Origin: Thiopseudomonas denitrificans
GTDB lineage: Bacteria; Pseudomonadota; Gammaproteobacteria; Pseudomonadales; Pseudomonadaceae
Length of the DNA stretch: 64,000 bases
Assembly: GCF_002866065.1 (NCBI RefSeq)
Contig: NZ_LNJZ01000005.1
Coordinates: forward strand, 354,144 to 418,143
Direction: 5' to 3'
Below, piece by piece: positions 17,347-26,816 of this stretch. The notes beneath the pieces were generated by a model. That model made no database searches. It was not told where the DNA came from and worked only from the letters and a program-made list of their open reading frames with translations. The position numbers were made by a program, and so were the translations under genes. Numbering within the stretch: the first letter of the stretch is position 1; every line of letters starts with the position of its first letter.

Positions 17347-20300
17347 ATGCCCCAAACCGATAGCCCAAGCCGTTCCAGGGATTTCAACCAATTGCTGCCT
17401 AACGCCATGCTGCGCGACCAGTTTCCGTTGCGCCGCCAATGGCAGCAGTTACGCAAAAAACCGGATGCCCAACGCGAACAACAACTGCAGCAGCGCCTGC
17501 TTGATTCGGTAGCTCTGGCCGAACGCCGCCGCGCCAGCCTGCCGCGTATCGACTATGACGACCAGCTGCCGATTGCCGAACACCGCGACAGTATTAAAAA
17601 AGCACTGGAACAGCATCAGGTACTGGTGATTGCCGGCGAGACCGGCTCGGGCAAGACCACCCAGCTGCCCAAGCTCTGTCTGGAGCTGGGGCGTGGCGTG
17701 CAGGGGCTAATAGGCCACACCCAGCCACGACGATTGGCGGCGCGCAGCGTCGCCACACGGATTGCCGAAGAATTGCACACGCCGCTGGGCGGACTGGTGG
17801 GTTTTCAGGTCCGTCACGAGGATTACAGTAACGAGCAGACGCTGGTCAAGCTGATGACCGACGGCATCCTGCTGGCGGAAACTGCCCATGACCGCTTTCT
17901 GCAACGCTACGACACATTGATCATCGACGAGGCGCACGAACGCAGCCTCAACATCGACTTTCTGCTCGGCTATATCAAACAGATCCTGCCCAAGCGACCG
18001 GATCTGAAAGTCATCATCACCTCGGCCACCATCGACCTTGAGCGCTTCTCGAAGCACTTTGACGATGCGCCGATCATCGAGGTGTCGGGGCGTACCTATC
18101 CGGTGGAGACCTGGTATCGCCCGCTGCTCGGCGAGCGTGATGCCGAAGGGCAGGCACTGGAAGAAGACCTCAGCGTGGAGCAGGGCATTCTGCGTGCGCT
18201 GGAGGAAATCGGACAGCATGAGCGCAGCCAGAAACGCCTGCCCGGCGATGTGCTGGTGTTTCTGCCCGGCGAGCGCGAAATCCGCGATTGCGCCGAGGTG
18301 CTGCGCAAGGCGCAACTTAAGCACAGCATGGTGCTGCCGCTGTATGCGCGGCTGTCGCCTGCCGAGCAGCAAAAAATCTTTCAGCCGCAGTCGGGCCGCA
18401 AAATCGTATTGGCTACCAACGTGGCGGAAACCTCGCTGACCGTGCCCGGTATCCGCTATGTGATCGACAGCGGCACGGCCCGCATCAGCCGCTACAGCTA
18501 CCGCGCCAAAGTGCAGCGCCTGCCGGTTGAAGCCGTTTCGCAAGCCAGCGCCAACCAGCGTCAGGGGCGCTGCGGACGGGTCGAGGCCGGTATCTGCATC
18601 CGTCTGTACAGCGAGAGCGATTACCTGTCGCGTGCGGAATTCACCGATCCGGAAATCCTGCGCACCAATCTGGCGGCAGTGATTTTGCAGATGCTGCATT
18701 TGCGTCTGGGTGCCATTGAAGACTTTCCTTTTATCGAACCGCCGGAAGGCCGTGCCATCACCGACGGCTTCACCACCTTGCAGGAATTGCAGGCCGTCAC
18801 CAGCGCCAACGAGCTGACCCCGCTGGGCCGCCAATTGGCGCGGCTGCCGATCGACCCGAGGGTCGGGCGCATGCTGCTGGCCGCGGCCGAGCAGGGCAGT
18901 TTGCGCGAGGTGCTGATTGTCGCCAGTGCGCTCTCTACGCAAGATGCGCGAGTGCGTCCGGCGGACAAACAGCAGGCCGCCGATCAGGCCCATGCGCAAT
19001 GGAAGGACCCGGATTCCGACTTTGCCGCCCTGATCAACCTGTGGCGCGAGTTTGAACAACAGCGCCAGGAGCAGGGCAGCAGCGGTGCGCGGCGCTGGTG
19101 TCGCCAGAACTATGTCAATTTCCTGCGCATGCTGGAGTGGCGCGATGCCCACCGCCAGCTGTTGCTGATCTGCCGCGAGTTGCAGCTGGCCTTCAATGAC
19201 GAGCCGGCCAGTTACGACGGCCTGCACAAGGCTCTGCTGACCGGCCTGCTCAGTCATATCGGCCAGAAAAGCGAAGACAACGACTATCTCGGCGCACGGC
19301 AAAAACGCTTTCTGATTCACCCGTCCACCGGTCTTGGCCGCAAGAAACCGCAATGGATCATGGCTGCCGAGTTGGTGGAAACCACCCGCCTGTATGCCCG
19401 GCTGGTGGCGCGTATCGATCCGCTGTGGGCGGAGCAGGCCGCGCCGCACCTGCTCAAGCGCACATATCTGGAGCCGCACTGGGAGAAAAAGCGCGGGCAG
19501 GCGGTGGCCTATGAGCAGATCACCCTGTACGGACTGATTCTGGTCGGTCGCCGCGCCGTGCATTACGGTCCCATAGAGCCGGAGCTGGCGCGGGAACTGC
19601 TGATTCGTGAAGGACTGGTCGGTGGCGAAATCCTCAGCCGTGCTGCCTGTCTGGCTGCCAACCGCAAACTGCTGGAGCAACTGGACGAGCTGGAAGCCAA
19701 GGCACGTCGCCGCGACATCCTTGCCGACGAAGAAGTGCTGTTCGCCTTCTATGAGCGTCACCTGCCGGCCGACATCTACCAGACCGCCAGTTTTGAGCGC
19801 TGGTACAAGCGCGAAAGTGCCAAACAGCCCAAGCTGCTGCACATGACCGCCGAGGACGTGCTGCAGCGTGAAGCCAGTGAAGTCACCGAAGAGCAGTATC
19901 CGGATCACCTGAACTGGGACGGCCTGAAACTGCCGCTCAGCTATGAATTCGAACCGGGCCACCCGCGTGACGGTGTCACCCTCAGCGTGCCGGTACCTGT
20001 GTTGTTGCAGATCCCGCCGGCACGCTTGCAATGGCTGGTGCCCGGCCTGCTGGAACAGTTGTGTATCGCGCTGGTGCGCCAGCTGCCCAAGGCGCTGCGC
20101 AAGAACTTTGTGCCAGTGCCGGACTTTGTCCGTGCCGCACTGGAAAAAATGCCCTTTGGCGAGGGCGACCTGACCGCTGCCTTGGGGCATCAGCTCTTGC
20201 GTATGACCGGCGTGCGCATATCGGATGACGCCTGGGATGAAGCCTGGCACGGCATCGAACGGCATTTGAAAATGAACATCGAGGTGCTGGATGCCAAGGG

Positions 20301-21270
20301 CAAACGCATGGGCGAGAGCCGCGACCTGAGTGAACTGCTGGGGCGTTTCGGCACCGCCAGCCAGCAGGCGCTGGGGCAGTTGCGCGAGCAGCAGCAACAG
20401 CGGCAGGCGCAGGAACTGGATACCAAAAGCTTCGAGCTGGACAGTTTCAAACAGCAGAAAGTCGCCGGACTGGAAATGACCGTATTCCCGGCGCTGATCG
20501 ACCGTGACGGCGAGGTGCAGGAAGGCCAGTTTGCCAGTCAGGCGCAGGCCGATCACGAACACCGCCGCGCCCTGCAACGCCTGCTGGTGCAGCAGTGGAG
20601 CGAACCGGGCAACTATGTGCGTGAACTGTTGCAGCGCGACAATCAGCTCACCTTGCTGTATCGCGATCTGGGCCGCATCGATGCCTTGGCCGAAGACGTG
20701 CTGCTGGCCTGTGCCGAACAGCTGGCGCTGGCCGACCTCAAGCAGTTGCCACGTAACGCCGGTGCAGTGCAGCAACTGGCCGAACAGCACAGGGGATCGG
20801 TAGTCGAGCAGGCCGAACAGCTAATCAAGCGCCTGCGTGACATTTTGCAGCGCTGGCACGAGCTGAAAAAGCGCTTCAAGGGTCGTATCGACCTGCAAAT
20901 GGCAGTTGCTCTCAACGACATCAAAAGCCAGTTGGCGGCGCTGATTTACCCCGGCTTTGTGCGCGAAGTGCCCGCCCAGTGGCTGCAGGAATACCCGCGC
21001 TACCTCAAGGGCATCGAACAGCGCCTCGACAAGCTCGGCAGCCAGTTGCAAAAAGACCGCGTATGGACGCTGGAGCTGAACGGCTACCAGCAGCAATACC
21101 GCGACCGGCTGGACAAGCACCAGAAAGAAGGCAAATACGATCCTGCCCTGCAGCTGTATCGCTGGATGCTGGAGGAATATCGGGTGTCGTTGTTTGCGCA
21201 GCAGTTGGGGACGCGTTTGCCGGTGTCGGATAAGAGATTGGCGAAGCAGTGGGCTGAAGTTGGGGCTTGA
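17347..21270 (+). CDS. hrpA: ATP-dependent RNA helicase HrpA (DEAH box)
   Basis: 1307-aa DEAH/RHA helicase of the long bacterial HrpA type, linked in E. coli to mRNA processing and rescue of stalled ribosomes. The Walker A motif GETGSGKTT is at about 98-106, DEAH at 194-197, SAT in VIITSATIDL, and motif VI as QRQGRCGRVEAG. The HA2 and OB regions and a long C-terminal DUF3418-type domain with Gln-rich helices follow. It is transcribed alone, flanked by REP-type palindromes on both sides. Confidence 0.97.
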   Translation: MPQTDSPSRSRDFNQLLPNAMLRDQFPLRRQWQQLRKKPDAQREQQLQQRLLDSVALAERRRASLPRIDYDDQLPIAEHRDSIKKALEQHQVLVIAGETGSGKTTQLPKLCLELGRGVQGLIGHTQPRRLAARSVATRIAEELHTPLGGLVGFQVRHEDYSNEQTLVKLMTDGILLAETAHDRFLQRYDTLIIDEAHERSLNIDFLLGYIKQILPKRPDLKVIITSATIDLERFSKHFDDAPIIEVSGRTYPVETWYRPLLGERDAEGQALEEDLSVEQGILRALEEIGQHERSQKRLPGDVLVFLPGEREIRDCAEVLRKAQLKHSMVLPLYARLSPAEQQKIFQPQSGRKIVLATNVAETSLTVPGIRYVIDSGTARISRYSYRAKVQRLPVEAVSQASANQRQGRCGRVEAGICIRLYSESDYLSRAEFTDPEILRTNLAAVILQMLHLRLGAIEDFPFIEPPEGRAITDGFTTLQELQAVTSANELTPLGRQLARLPIDPRVGRMLLAAAEQGSLREVLIVASALSTQDARVRPADKQQAADQAHAQWKDPDSDFAALINLWREFEQQRQEQGSSGARRWCRQNYVNFLRMLEWRDAHRQLLLICRELQLAFNDEPASYDGLHKALLTGLLSHIGQKSEDNDYLGARQKRFLIHPSTGLGRKKPQWIMAAELVETTRLYARLVARIDPLWAEQAAPHLLKRTYLEPHWEKKRGQAVAYEQITLYGLILVGRRAVHYGPIEPELARELLIREGLVGGEILSRAACLAANRKLLEQLDELEAKARRRDILADEEVLFAFYERHLPADIYQTASFERWYKRESAKQPKLLHMTAEDVLQREASEVTEEQYPDHLNWDGLKLPLSYEFEPGHPRDGVTLSVPVPVLLQIPPARLQWLVPGLLEQLCIALVRQLPKALRKNFVPVPDFVRAALEKMPFGEGDLTAALGHQLLRMTGVRISDDAWDEAWHGIERHLKMNIEVLDAKGKRMGESRDLSELLGRFGTASQQALGQLREQQQQRQAQELDTKSFELDSFKQQKVAGLEMTVFPALIDRDGEVQEGQFASQAQADHEHRRALQRLLVQQWSEPGNYVRELLQRDNQLTLLYRDLGRIDALAEDVLLACAEQLALADLKQLPRNAGAVQQLAEQHRGSVVEQAEQLIKRLRDILQRWHELKKRFKGRIDLQMAVALNDIKSQLAALIYPGFVREVPAQWLQEYPRYLKGIEQRLDKLGSQLQKDRVWTLELNGYQQQYRDRLDKHQKEGKYDPALQLYRWMLEEYRVSLFAQQLGTRLPVSDKRLAKQWAEVGA

Positions 21271-21572
21271 TGTTTTTGGGGGAGCGGTTTGCAGGGCGGT
21301 GGTTGGGGCCGGTCAAGGTCTGTGCTGCGGCTGACTGGGCACAATCGTAGGTGCGAATTTATTCGCACAATGGCCACCCGCACCGAAGCATGCTGCGTCA
21401 CAGGTGCTGATGCCTGGCACAGACCTTGGCCAGCCCTGATAGCTGCTTGCTGCTTTGGAGGGATGGACCGGCTAAACCGGACTGGTCTAGGATAAGTTTC
21501 TCGTTGCGCTCACTATTTGCCACAGAGTGCGGCGCTGCCTCTCTTTACTCAATCCCCCTGGAATCTCCGCAT
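21271..21572. other. Intergenic region after hrpA
   Basis: About 300 nt without a credible gene. It holds one REP-type palindrome at 21347-21368. No clear terminator for hrpA or promoter for the next gene was identified. Confidence 0.5.
21347..21368 (+). repeat. REP-type palindrome (copy 3)
   Basis: GTAG head followed by an 18-nt palindrome (GTGCGAAT and ATTCGCAC around TT) at 21351-21368. It differs from copy 1 by a compensated base pair in the stem, so pairing is kept. Confidence 0.65.
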
Positions 21573-21860
21573 ATGAGTAACGCATATATCGTTGGGCAAA
21601 TCACGGTGAAGAACCCTGAGCTGTGGGCTGAATATTGCAGTAAAGTCCCCGCGACAGTGGCCCCCTGGGGAGGCGAGCTTGTCTTTCGTGGCAAACAGGT
21701 GGCTGCACTTGCCGGCGAAAGCCCGCACCCGGACATTGTCGTCATCAGGTTTCCGGATCTTGCTGCGCTCGACAGCTGGTTTTCTTCGACAGCCTATCAA
21801 TCGCTTATTCCGCTTCGACAGCAGGCGGCGGAAGTGCTTTTGCTATCCTATGAAGCGTAG
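21573..21860 (+). CDS. DUF1330-like small protein
   Basis: 95-aa ferredoxin-like-fold protein. The start MSNAYIVGQITVKNPELWAEYCSKVP and the later FRGKQVAALAGE, HPDIVVIRFPDLAALDSWFSS agree with the DUF1330 dimeric alpha-beta barrel family. No function is assigned to the family. The ATG at 21573 has only a weak GGAA upstream. It stands alone between hrpA and the MgtC-like gene. Confidence 0.8.
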   Translation: MSNAYIVGQITVKNPELWAEYCSKVPATVAPWGGELVFRGKQVAALAGESPHPDIVVIRFPDLAALDSWFSSTAYQSLIPLRQQAAEVLLLSYEA

Positions 21861-21949
21861 CTTTCCAGTTTTTGCATGACTTCTGCCAGCACTTCAATAG
21901 GATGCCTGAAACCACATCGCTATCGGGTTTTTGACAAAGGACATTGCCA

Positions 21950-23227
21950 ATGAATTACGGCACTGAACTGGTTGGCATGCTGATCGCGCTGGCGGTCGGG
22001 TTGGTCATCGGCTTTGAGCGTGGCTGGCGTTCGCAGAACCTGGATGAGGAGCGCCACGAAGAAATCGATGACCAGACCGTAACCGGCATTCGCACCTTTG
22101 GTTTGCTCGGACTGGCCGGAGGGGTGGTGGCGCAGCTGGCAATCCTGTCCTCGCCGCTATTTCTGGCGGCAGCATTGCTGGGTGTGGCGGCGTTGTTGAT
22201 TGTCGGCTACATCCACACCAGCAAGGCCACCGGCGACCTGGGTGCAACCACCGAAGTGGCGGCGTTGCTGGCTTTTCTGCTTGGTGCCCTGGCGGTATAC
22301 GGCTTTTATCTGGAGGCCGCTGTTGCCGCCGTTATTACCGCCGTTCTGCTCGGAACCAAGGAGCATATTCATGCCCTGCTACGCAGCCTGACCCGCCTGG
22401 AGCTGAACGCTTCGCTGCAAATGCTGGTAATTGTGCTGGTGGTTTTGCCGCTGTTACCCAACGAGGCGATGGGGCCGTGGGACAGCCTTAATCCGCAGGT
22501 GATTGGCTGGCTGGTGCTGTTGATTGCCGGCATCAGTTTTGTCGGCTATTTTGCCGTGCGGGTGCTGGGTGACCGGGTTGGTCTGGTGTTGACAGCGCTA
22601 CTTGGCGGCCTGACCTCCAGCACGGCCCTGACCCTGGCTTTTTCACGCATGGCGCGACTGGGTAGCGGGCGTACCACCTTGCTGGCCGCAGGTATTGTGC
22701 TGGCATGTGGCACCATGGCTCCGCGCTTGTTGCTGGAAGTGGCTGTGGTCAACCGGGCGCTGCTGTTACCCCTGTTACCCGGCATCATCGGGCTGGGTTT
22801 GGTGCCTTTGCTGGCGGTGTGCTGGCTGCTGTGGAGGCACAAGGGCGAACAAACGGAATGCGGCCAGCCGGCGCTCAGCAACCCGATGGATTTGCAGCAA
22901 GCCATCGTCATGGCGCTGGTGCTGACACTTGTCTTCATGCTGTCACGCGGAGCCGAGCAGTGGTTTGGCAATGAGGGGGTCTATGTGCTGGCACTGTTTG
23001 CCGGCATTGCCGATGTCGATGCAATCACCATTGCGCTGGCACAGCAGGCCCGGGACGGGCTGGCCAGCGAGGTTGCCGTGCGCGGCATCCTGTTGGCTGC
23101 GATGACCAACACGGCGGTCAAGGCCGGTATTGTGTTGGTGGTTGGCGGCTGGCCACTGGCACGCCGCGCCAGTCTGGTGCTGGTTCTGGCCATGCTGGCG
23201 GCAGGGGTTGGGCTATTTTTCGGTTAG
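21950..23227 (+). CDS. MgtC/SapB family protein with DUF4010 domain
   Basis: 425-aa membrane protein. The N-terminal quarter has the MgtC-like signature (LVIGFERGWRSQ, then TGIRTFGLLGLAGG). The rest is the multi-span DUF4010 region with conserved GGLTSSTALTLAFSR and AGIADVDAITIALA. Function is unknown; ion homeostasis is a guess from MgtC. AAAGGA precedes the ATG. It lies upstream of flhA but is separated from it by a sigma-54-type promoter. Confidence 0.85.
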   Translation: MNYGTELVGMLIALAVGLVIGFERGWRSQNLDEERHEEIDDQTVTGIRTFGLLGLAGGVVAQLAILSSPLFLAAALLGVAALLIVGYIHTSKATGDLGATTEVAALLAFLLGALAVYGFYLEAAVAAVITAVLLGTKEHIHALLRSLTRLELNASLQMLVIVLVVLPLLPNEAMGPWDSLNPQVIGWLVLLIAGISFVGYFAVRVLGDRVGLVLTALLGGLTSSTALTLAFSRMARLGSGRTTLLAAGIVLACGTMAPRLLLEVAVVNRALLLPLLPGIIGLGLVPLLAVCWLLWRHKGEQTECGQPALSNPMDLQQAIVMALVLTLVFMLSRGAEQWFGNEGVYVLALFAGIADVDAITIALAQQARDGLASEVAVRGILLAAMTNTAVKAGIVLVVGGWPLARRASLVLVLAMLAAGVGLFFG

Positions 23228-23247
23228 CCTGAACAACAGGGCTGTCT

Positions 23248-23265
23248 CTGGAACACTTCTTGCTT
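23248..23265 (+). promoter_or_regulatory. Sigma-54 (RpoN) promoter of the flhA operon
   Basis: CTGGAACACTTCTTGCTT keeps GG (23250-23251) and GC (23262-23263) exactly ten bases apart and matches TGGMAC-N5-TTGCW closely. Transcription would begin near 23275. In Pseudomonas flhA is known to be RpoN/FleQ dependent. Confidence 0.75.
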
Positions 23266-23324
23266 TGCATATCCATGATGACAATCCGCCAGTTAGTTGG
23301 CGCTGTTTTTTTGGAGAGTGAAGC

Positions 23325-25451
23325 GTGGATCGTACACAGGTGATGACAGGCATGCGCAGTGGCGTATCGATACTCAGGCAGGGCAACCTGGGGGTTCCGG
23401 TACTGTTGCTGGTAATCCTGGGCATGATGACGCTGCCCATTCCGCCGTTTTTGCTCGACGTTTTCTTCACCTTCAACATCGCGCTGGCCATTGTGGTGCT
23501 GCTGGTGTGTGTGTACGCCATGCGTCCGCTGGATTTTGCCGCTTTCCCGACCATTTTGCTGGTCGCCACCCTGATGCGGCTGGCGCTCAACGTGGCCTCG
23601 ACCCGGGTGGTGCTGCTGCATGGCCACCAGGGCGGTGACGCGGCGGGCAAGGTGATTCAGGCCTTTGGCGACGTGGTGGTCGGCGGCAACTATGTGGTCG
23701 GTGCCGTGGTGTTTGCCATCCTGATGATCATCAACTTTGTGGTGGTGACCAAGGGTGCCGGGCGTATTTCCGAAGTCAGCGCCCGTTTTACCCTGGATGC
23801 CATGCCCGGCAAGCAGATGGCCATCGACGCCGACCTCAACGCCGGCATTATCGACCAGAACGAAGCCAAGACCCGCCGTGCCGAGGTGGCCCAGGAGGCC
23901 GACTTTTACGGCTCGATGGATGGTGCCAGCAAGTTTGTGCGCGGTGACGCCATTGCCGGTTTGTTGATCCTGTTCATCAACCTGCTTGGCGGCATTGCCA
24001 TCGGCATGGCCCAGCACTCCATGGCATTCAAGGACGCCGGCGTGGTGTACTCGCTGCTGACTATCGGTGACGGTCTGGTGGCGCAGATCCCCGGCCTGTT
24101 GTTGTCCACGGCGGCAGCGGTGATGGTGACCCGCGTGACCACCGCCGAAGACATGGGCCAGCAGATCCAGCGCCAGATGTTCAGTTCGCCCAAGGCGCTG
24201 GCCATTTCGGCCGCGATCCTCATGGCGATGGGTGCCGTGCCGGGCATGCCGCATGTGTCCTTCATCGGTCTGGGCCTGCTGGCTGCCGGTGGTGCTTACT
24301 GGATCTGGCGTCGCGGCAAGGCGGAAGAGGGCGGTAGCAAGGAATTGCAGGCAGCCCAGCAGGCTGATCAGTTGCCTGCGGCAGTACAGCCTGAGCAGCG
24401 TGAGCTGGGCTGGGATGATGTGACGCCGGTGGACATGGTGGGTCTTGAGGTCGGTTACCGGCTGATTCCGCTGGTGGACCGCAACCAGGGTGGCCAGCTG
24501 CTGACCCGCATCAAGGGCGTGCGCAAGAAGCTGTCGCAGGACCTGGGCTTCCTGATGCCGTCGGTGCACATCCGTGACAACCTTGACCTCAACCCCAATG
24601 CCTATCGCCTGACGCTGATGGGCGTCACTGTGGCCGAGGCGGAGGTGTACCCGGAGCGAGAGCTGGCGATCAACCCCGGTCAGGTATTTGGCACCGTCAA
24701 TGGTTTGGCGACCGTTGATCCGGCGTTTGGCCTGGAGGCCGTGTGGATCGAGCCGAACCAGCGTGACCAGGCACAGTCGCTCGGCTATACCGTGGTCGAT
24801 GCCAGCACGGTGGTGGCAACCCATCTCAATCAGGTGTTGGGCAAGCATTCCCACGAGCTGATCGGCCATGAAGAGGTGCAACAACTGATGCAGGTGCTGG
24901 CCAAGAGCTCGCCCAAGCTGGCGGAGGAACTGGTGCCGGGCATGGTATCCCTGTCGACTTTGTTGAAGATCCTGCAGAACCTGCTGCAGGAACAAGTGCC
25001 GGTGCGCGACATTCGTACCATTGCCGAGGCGATCGCCAATGCTTCGGCCAAGAGTCAAGATCCCGCCGCCATGGTTGCGGCAGTACGGGTGTCTTTATCC
25101 CGTGCCATCGTGCAAAGCATTGTCGGGCTTGACTCCGAGCTGCCGGTGATCACCCTTGAGCCAAGGTTGGAACAAATATTGCTTAATAGTTTGCAGCAGG
25201 CTGGTCAGGGTGGCGAAGGCGGAATTTTGCTGGAACCTGGCATGGCCGAGAAACTGCAGCAGTCTCTGGTAGAGGCGGCGCAACGTCAGGAAATGCAGGG
25301 CCAGCCGGTTATTTTGCTGGTCGCCGGCCAGATCAGGGCCATGATGTCGCGCTTTGCCCGTATGGCCGTACCCAATATGCATGTACTGGCCTACCAGGAG
25401 ATTCCGGACAACAAACAGGTCACTATCGTTGCGACGGTAGGCCAGAACTAA
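23325..25451 (+). CDS. flhA: Flagellar type III export gate protein FlhA
   Basis: 708-aa export-gate subunit forming the ring below the flagellar secretion channel. About eight membrane spans lie in residues 20-325, with the FHIPEP-family region RFTLDAMPGKQMAIDADLNAG. The cytoplasmic domain that docks chaperone-substrate complexes follows. The GTG start at 23325 has GGAGAG upstream. It heads flhA-flhF-fleN-fliA, and a sigma-54-type promoter lies 60-77 nt before it. Confidence 0.98.
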   Translation: MDRTQVMTGMRSGVSILRQGNLGVPVLLLVILGMMTLPIPPFLLDVFFTFNIALAIVVLLVCVYAMRPLDFAAFPTILLVATLMRLALNVASTRVVLLHGHQGGDAAGKVIQAFGDVVVGGNYVVGAVVFAILMIINFVVVTKGAGRISEVSARFTLDAMPGKQMAIDADLNAGIIDQNEAKTRRAEVAQEADFYGSMDGASKFVRGDAIAGLLILFINLLGGIAIGMAQHSMAFKDAGVVYSLLTIGDGLVAQIPGLLLSTAAAVMVTRVTTAEDMGQQIQRQMFSSPKALAISAAILMAMGAVPGMPHVSFIGLGLLAAGGAYWIWRRGKAEEGGSKELQAAQQADQLPAAVQPEQRELGWDDVTPVDMVGLEVGYRLIPLVDRNQGGQLLTRIKGVRKKLSQDLGFLMPSVHIRDNLDLNPNAYRLTLMGVTVAEAEVYPERELAINPGQVFGTVNGLATVDPAFGLEAVWIEPNQRDQAQSLGYTVVDASTVVATHLNQVLGKHSHELIGHEEVQQLMQVLAKSSPKLAEELVPGMVSLSTLLKILQNLLQEQVPVRDIRTIAEAIANASAKSQDPAAMVAAVRVSLSRAIVQSIVGLDSELPVITLEPRLEQILLNSLQQAGQGGEGGILLEPGMAEKLQQSLVEAAQRQEMQGQPVILLVAGQIRAMMSRFARMAVPNMHVLAYQEIPDNKQVTIVATVGQN

Positions 25452-25466
25452 ACAAGGGGCACAATC

Positions 25467-26771
25467 ATGGCCATGCAAGTCAAACGTTTTTTTGCCGCCG
25501 ACATGCGTCAGGCAATGAACCGCGTGAAGGAAGAACTGGGGGCTGACGCCGCCATCCTGTCCACGCGCCGTCTGGCCGGTGGTGTCGAGTTGACTGCGGC
25601 ACTGGATTACAGTGCCCAGCCGTTGCCGGCCCGTGCCAACCCCGAGCTGGAAGCCGAATTGCGCAAAACCAGCCAGAAAATCCTCAGTGCCAAAACCGAC
25701 TTTGAACAGCGGGCGCAGATCGCTGCCGGTGGTCGTGACCGTCAACTGCTTGACAGCGTGCTGGAGCATACCGCCGAGGTTGCGCGCTTGCGCCCGGACG
25801 AAAACCCGGCGCAGTCACGCAGCGCTGCCGATCAGCAGGAGCTGGCGCAAATGCGCTCCGAGCTGATGGGGCTGCGCGAACTGATCGAGCTACAAATGGG
25901 CAACATGGGCTGGCAGGGTTTGCGTCAGCAGCAGCCGGGGCAGGCCGCGCTATGGCGCAAGCTGCAGCAGATGGGCCTGCCTGCAGATGTCATCAGCAGC
26001 CTCATGAAAAAAATTCCGCAGGATCTGCAGCCGCGTCAGGCCTGGAAGATGGTGTTGGCGTTGCTGGCCCGCTCCGTGCAGACACCAAAGGACGAACCGG
26101 TCATGCAGGGCGGGGTGATTGCCCTGGTCGGCCCGGCCGGTATGGGCAAGACCACCACGCTGGCCAAGCTGGCAGCGCGCTATGTGCTGGAACATGGTGC
26201 GCAGAACATCGCGATCGTCAGCATGGACAGTTACCGTATTGGTGCGCAAGAGCAACTGAAGACTCTTGGCCGCATCCTCAATGTGCCGGTCAGCCATGTC
26301 GAGGCCGGTCAGTCGCTGGAACAGGCACTGTTGCCGCTGGCGAAAAAACGGATCGTGCTGGTCGACACCGCCGGGCTGCCGGCCAGTGATCCGCAACTGA
26401 CGCTGCAGCTGGACAATCTGACCAGCCGCAAGCTGCCGATCCGCAATTATCTGGTACTGGCGGCCACCAGCCAGGCGCAAGTGCTGAAGGCTGCCTGGCA
26501 TGCCTACAAGCGTTGCGGACTGGCCGGCTGCATCATCACCAAGCTGGATGAAGCCGTCAGCATGGGTGAAGTGCTGGGCATGGCAATTGGCCAAGGCCTC
26601 GCAGTAGCTTATACTACCGACGGTCCTAAAATTCCTGATGACATTCAAGTCTCTCGAAGTCATCAGCTGGTCAGCCGGGCGGTACGCATGCAAAACCCGG
26701 ACGAACCCGGTGAGGAGGTCATGGCCGAACTGTATGCGGGTGTTTGCCAAAAGGCACGTCATGTGGTCTGA
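25467..26771 (+). CDS. flhF: Flagellar biosynthesis GTPase FlhF
   Basis: 434-aa SRP-type GTPase that places the flagellum at the cell pole. A basic N-terminal B domain (MQVKRFFAADMRQAMNRVKEELGADAAI is its opening region), a linker and NG domains are visible, with the G1 motif GPAGMGKTTT, VLVDTAGL for G3 and TKLDEA for G4. Sixteen nt separate it from flhA. It works with FleN, encoded next. Confidence 0.97.
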   Translation: MAMQVKRFFAADMRQAMNRVKEELGADAAILSTRRLAGGVELTAALDYSAQPLPARANPELEAELRKTSQKILSAKTDFEQRAQIAAGGRDRQLLDSVLEHTAEVARLRPDENPAQSRSAADQQELAQMRSELMGLRELIELQMGNMGWQGLRQQQPGQAALWRKLQQMGLPADVISSLMKKIPQDLQPRQAWKMVLALLARSVQTPKDEPVMQGGVIALVGPAGMGKTTTLAKLAARYVLEHGAQNIAIVSMDSYRIGAQEQLKTLGRILNVPVSHVEAGQSLEQALLPLAKKRIVLVDTAGLPASDPQLTLQLDNLTSRKLPIRNYLVLAATSQAQVLKAAWHAYKRCGLAGCIITKLDEAVSMGEVLGMAIGQGLAVAYTTDGPKIPDDIQVSRSHQLVSRAVRMQNPDEPGEEVMAELYAGVCQKARHVV

Positions 26772-26816
26772 ACAGCCGGCCGCCAACTGACTGAATGTTT
26801 TTAAGGTACAGAGTAG

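Noticed and set aside
17707-20790. Antisense open frame of 1027 codons under hrpA
   Set aside because: It mirrors the hrpA codon pattern, has no recognisable domain and arises from GC-rich third positions.
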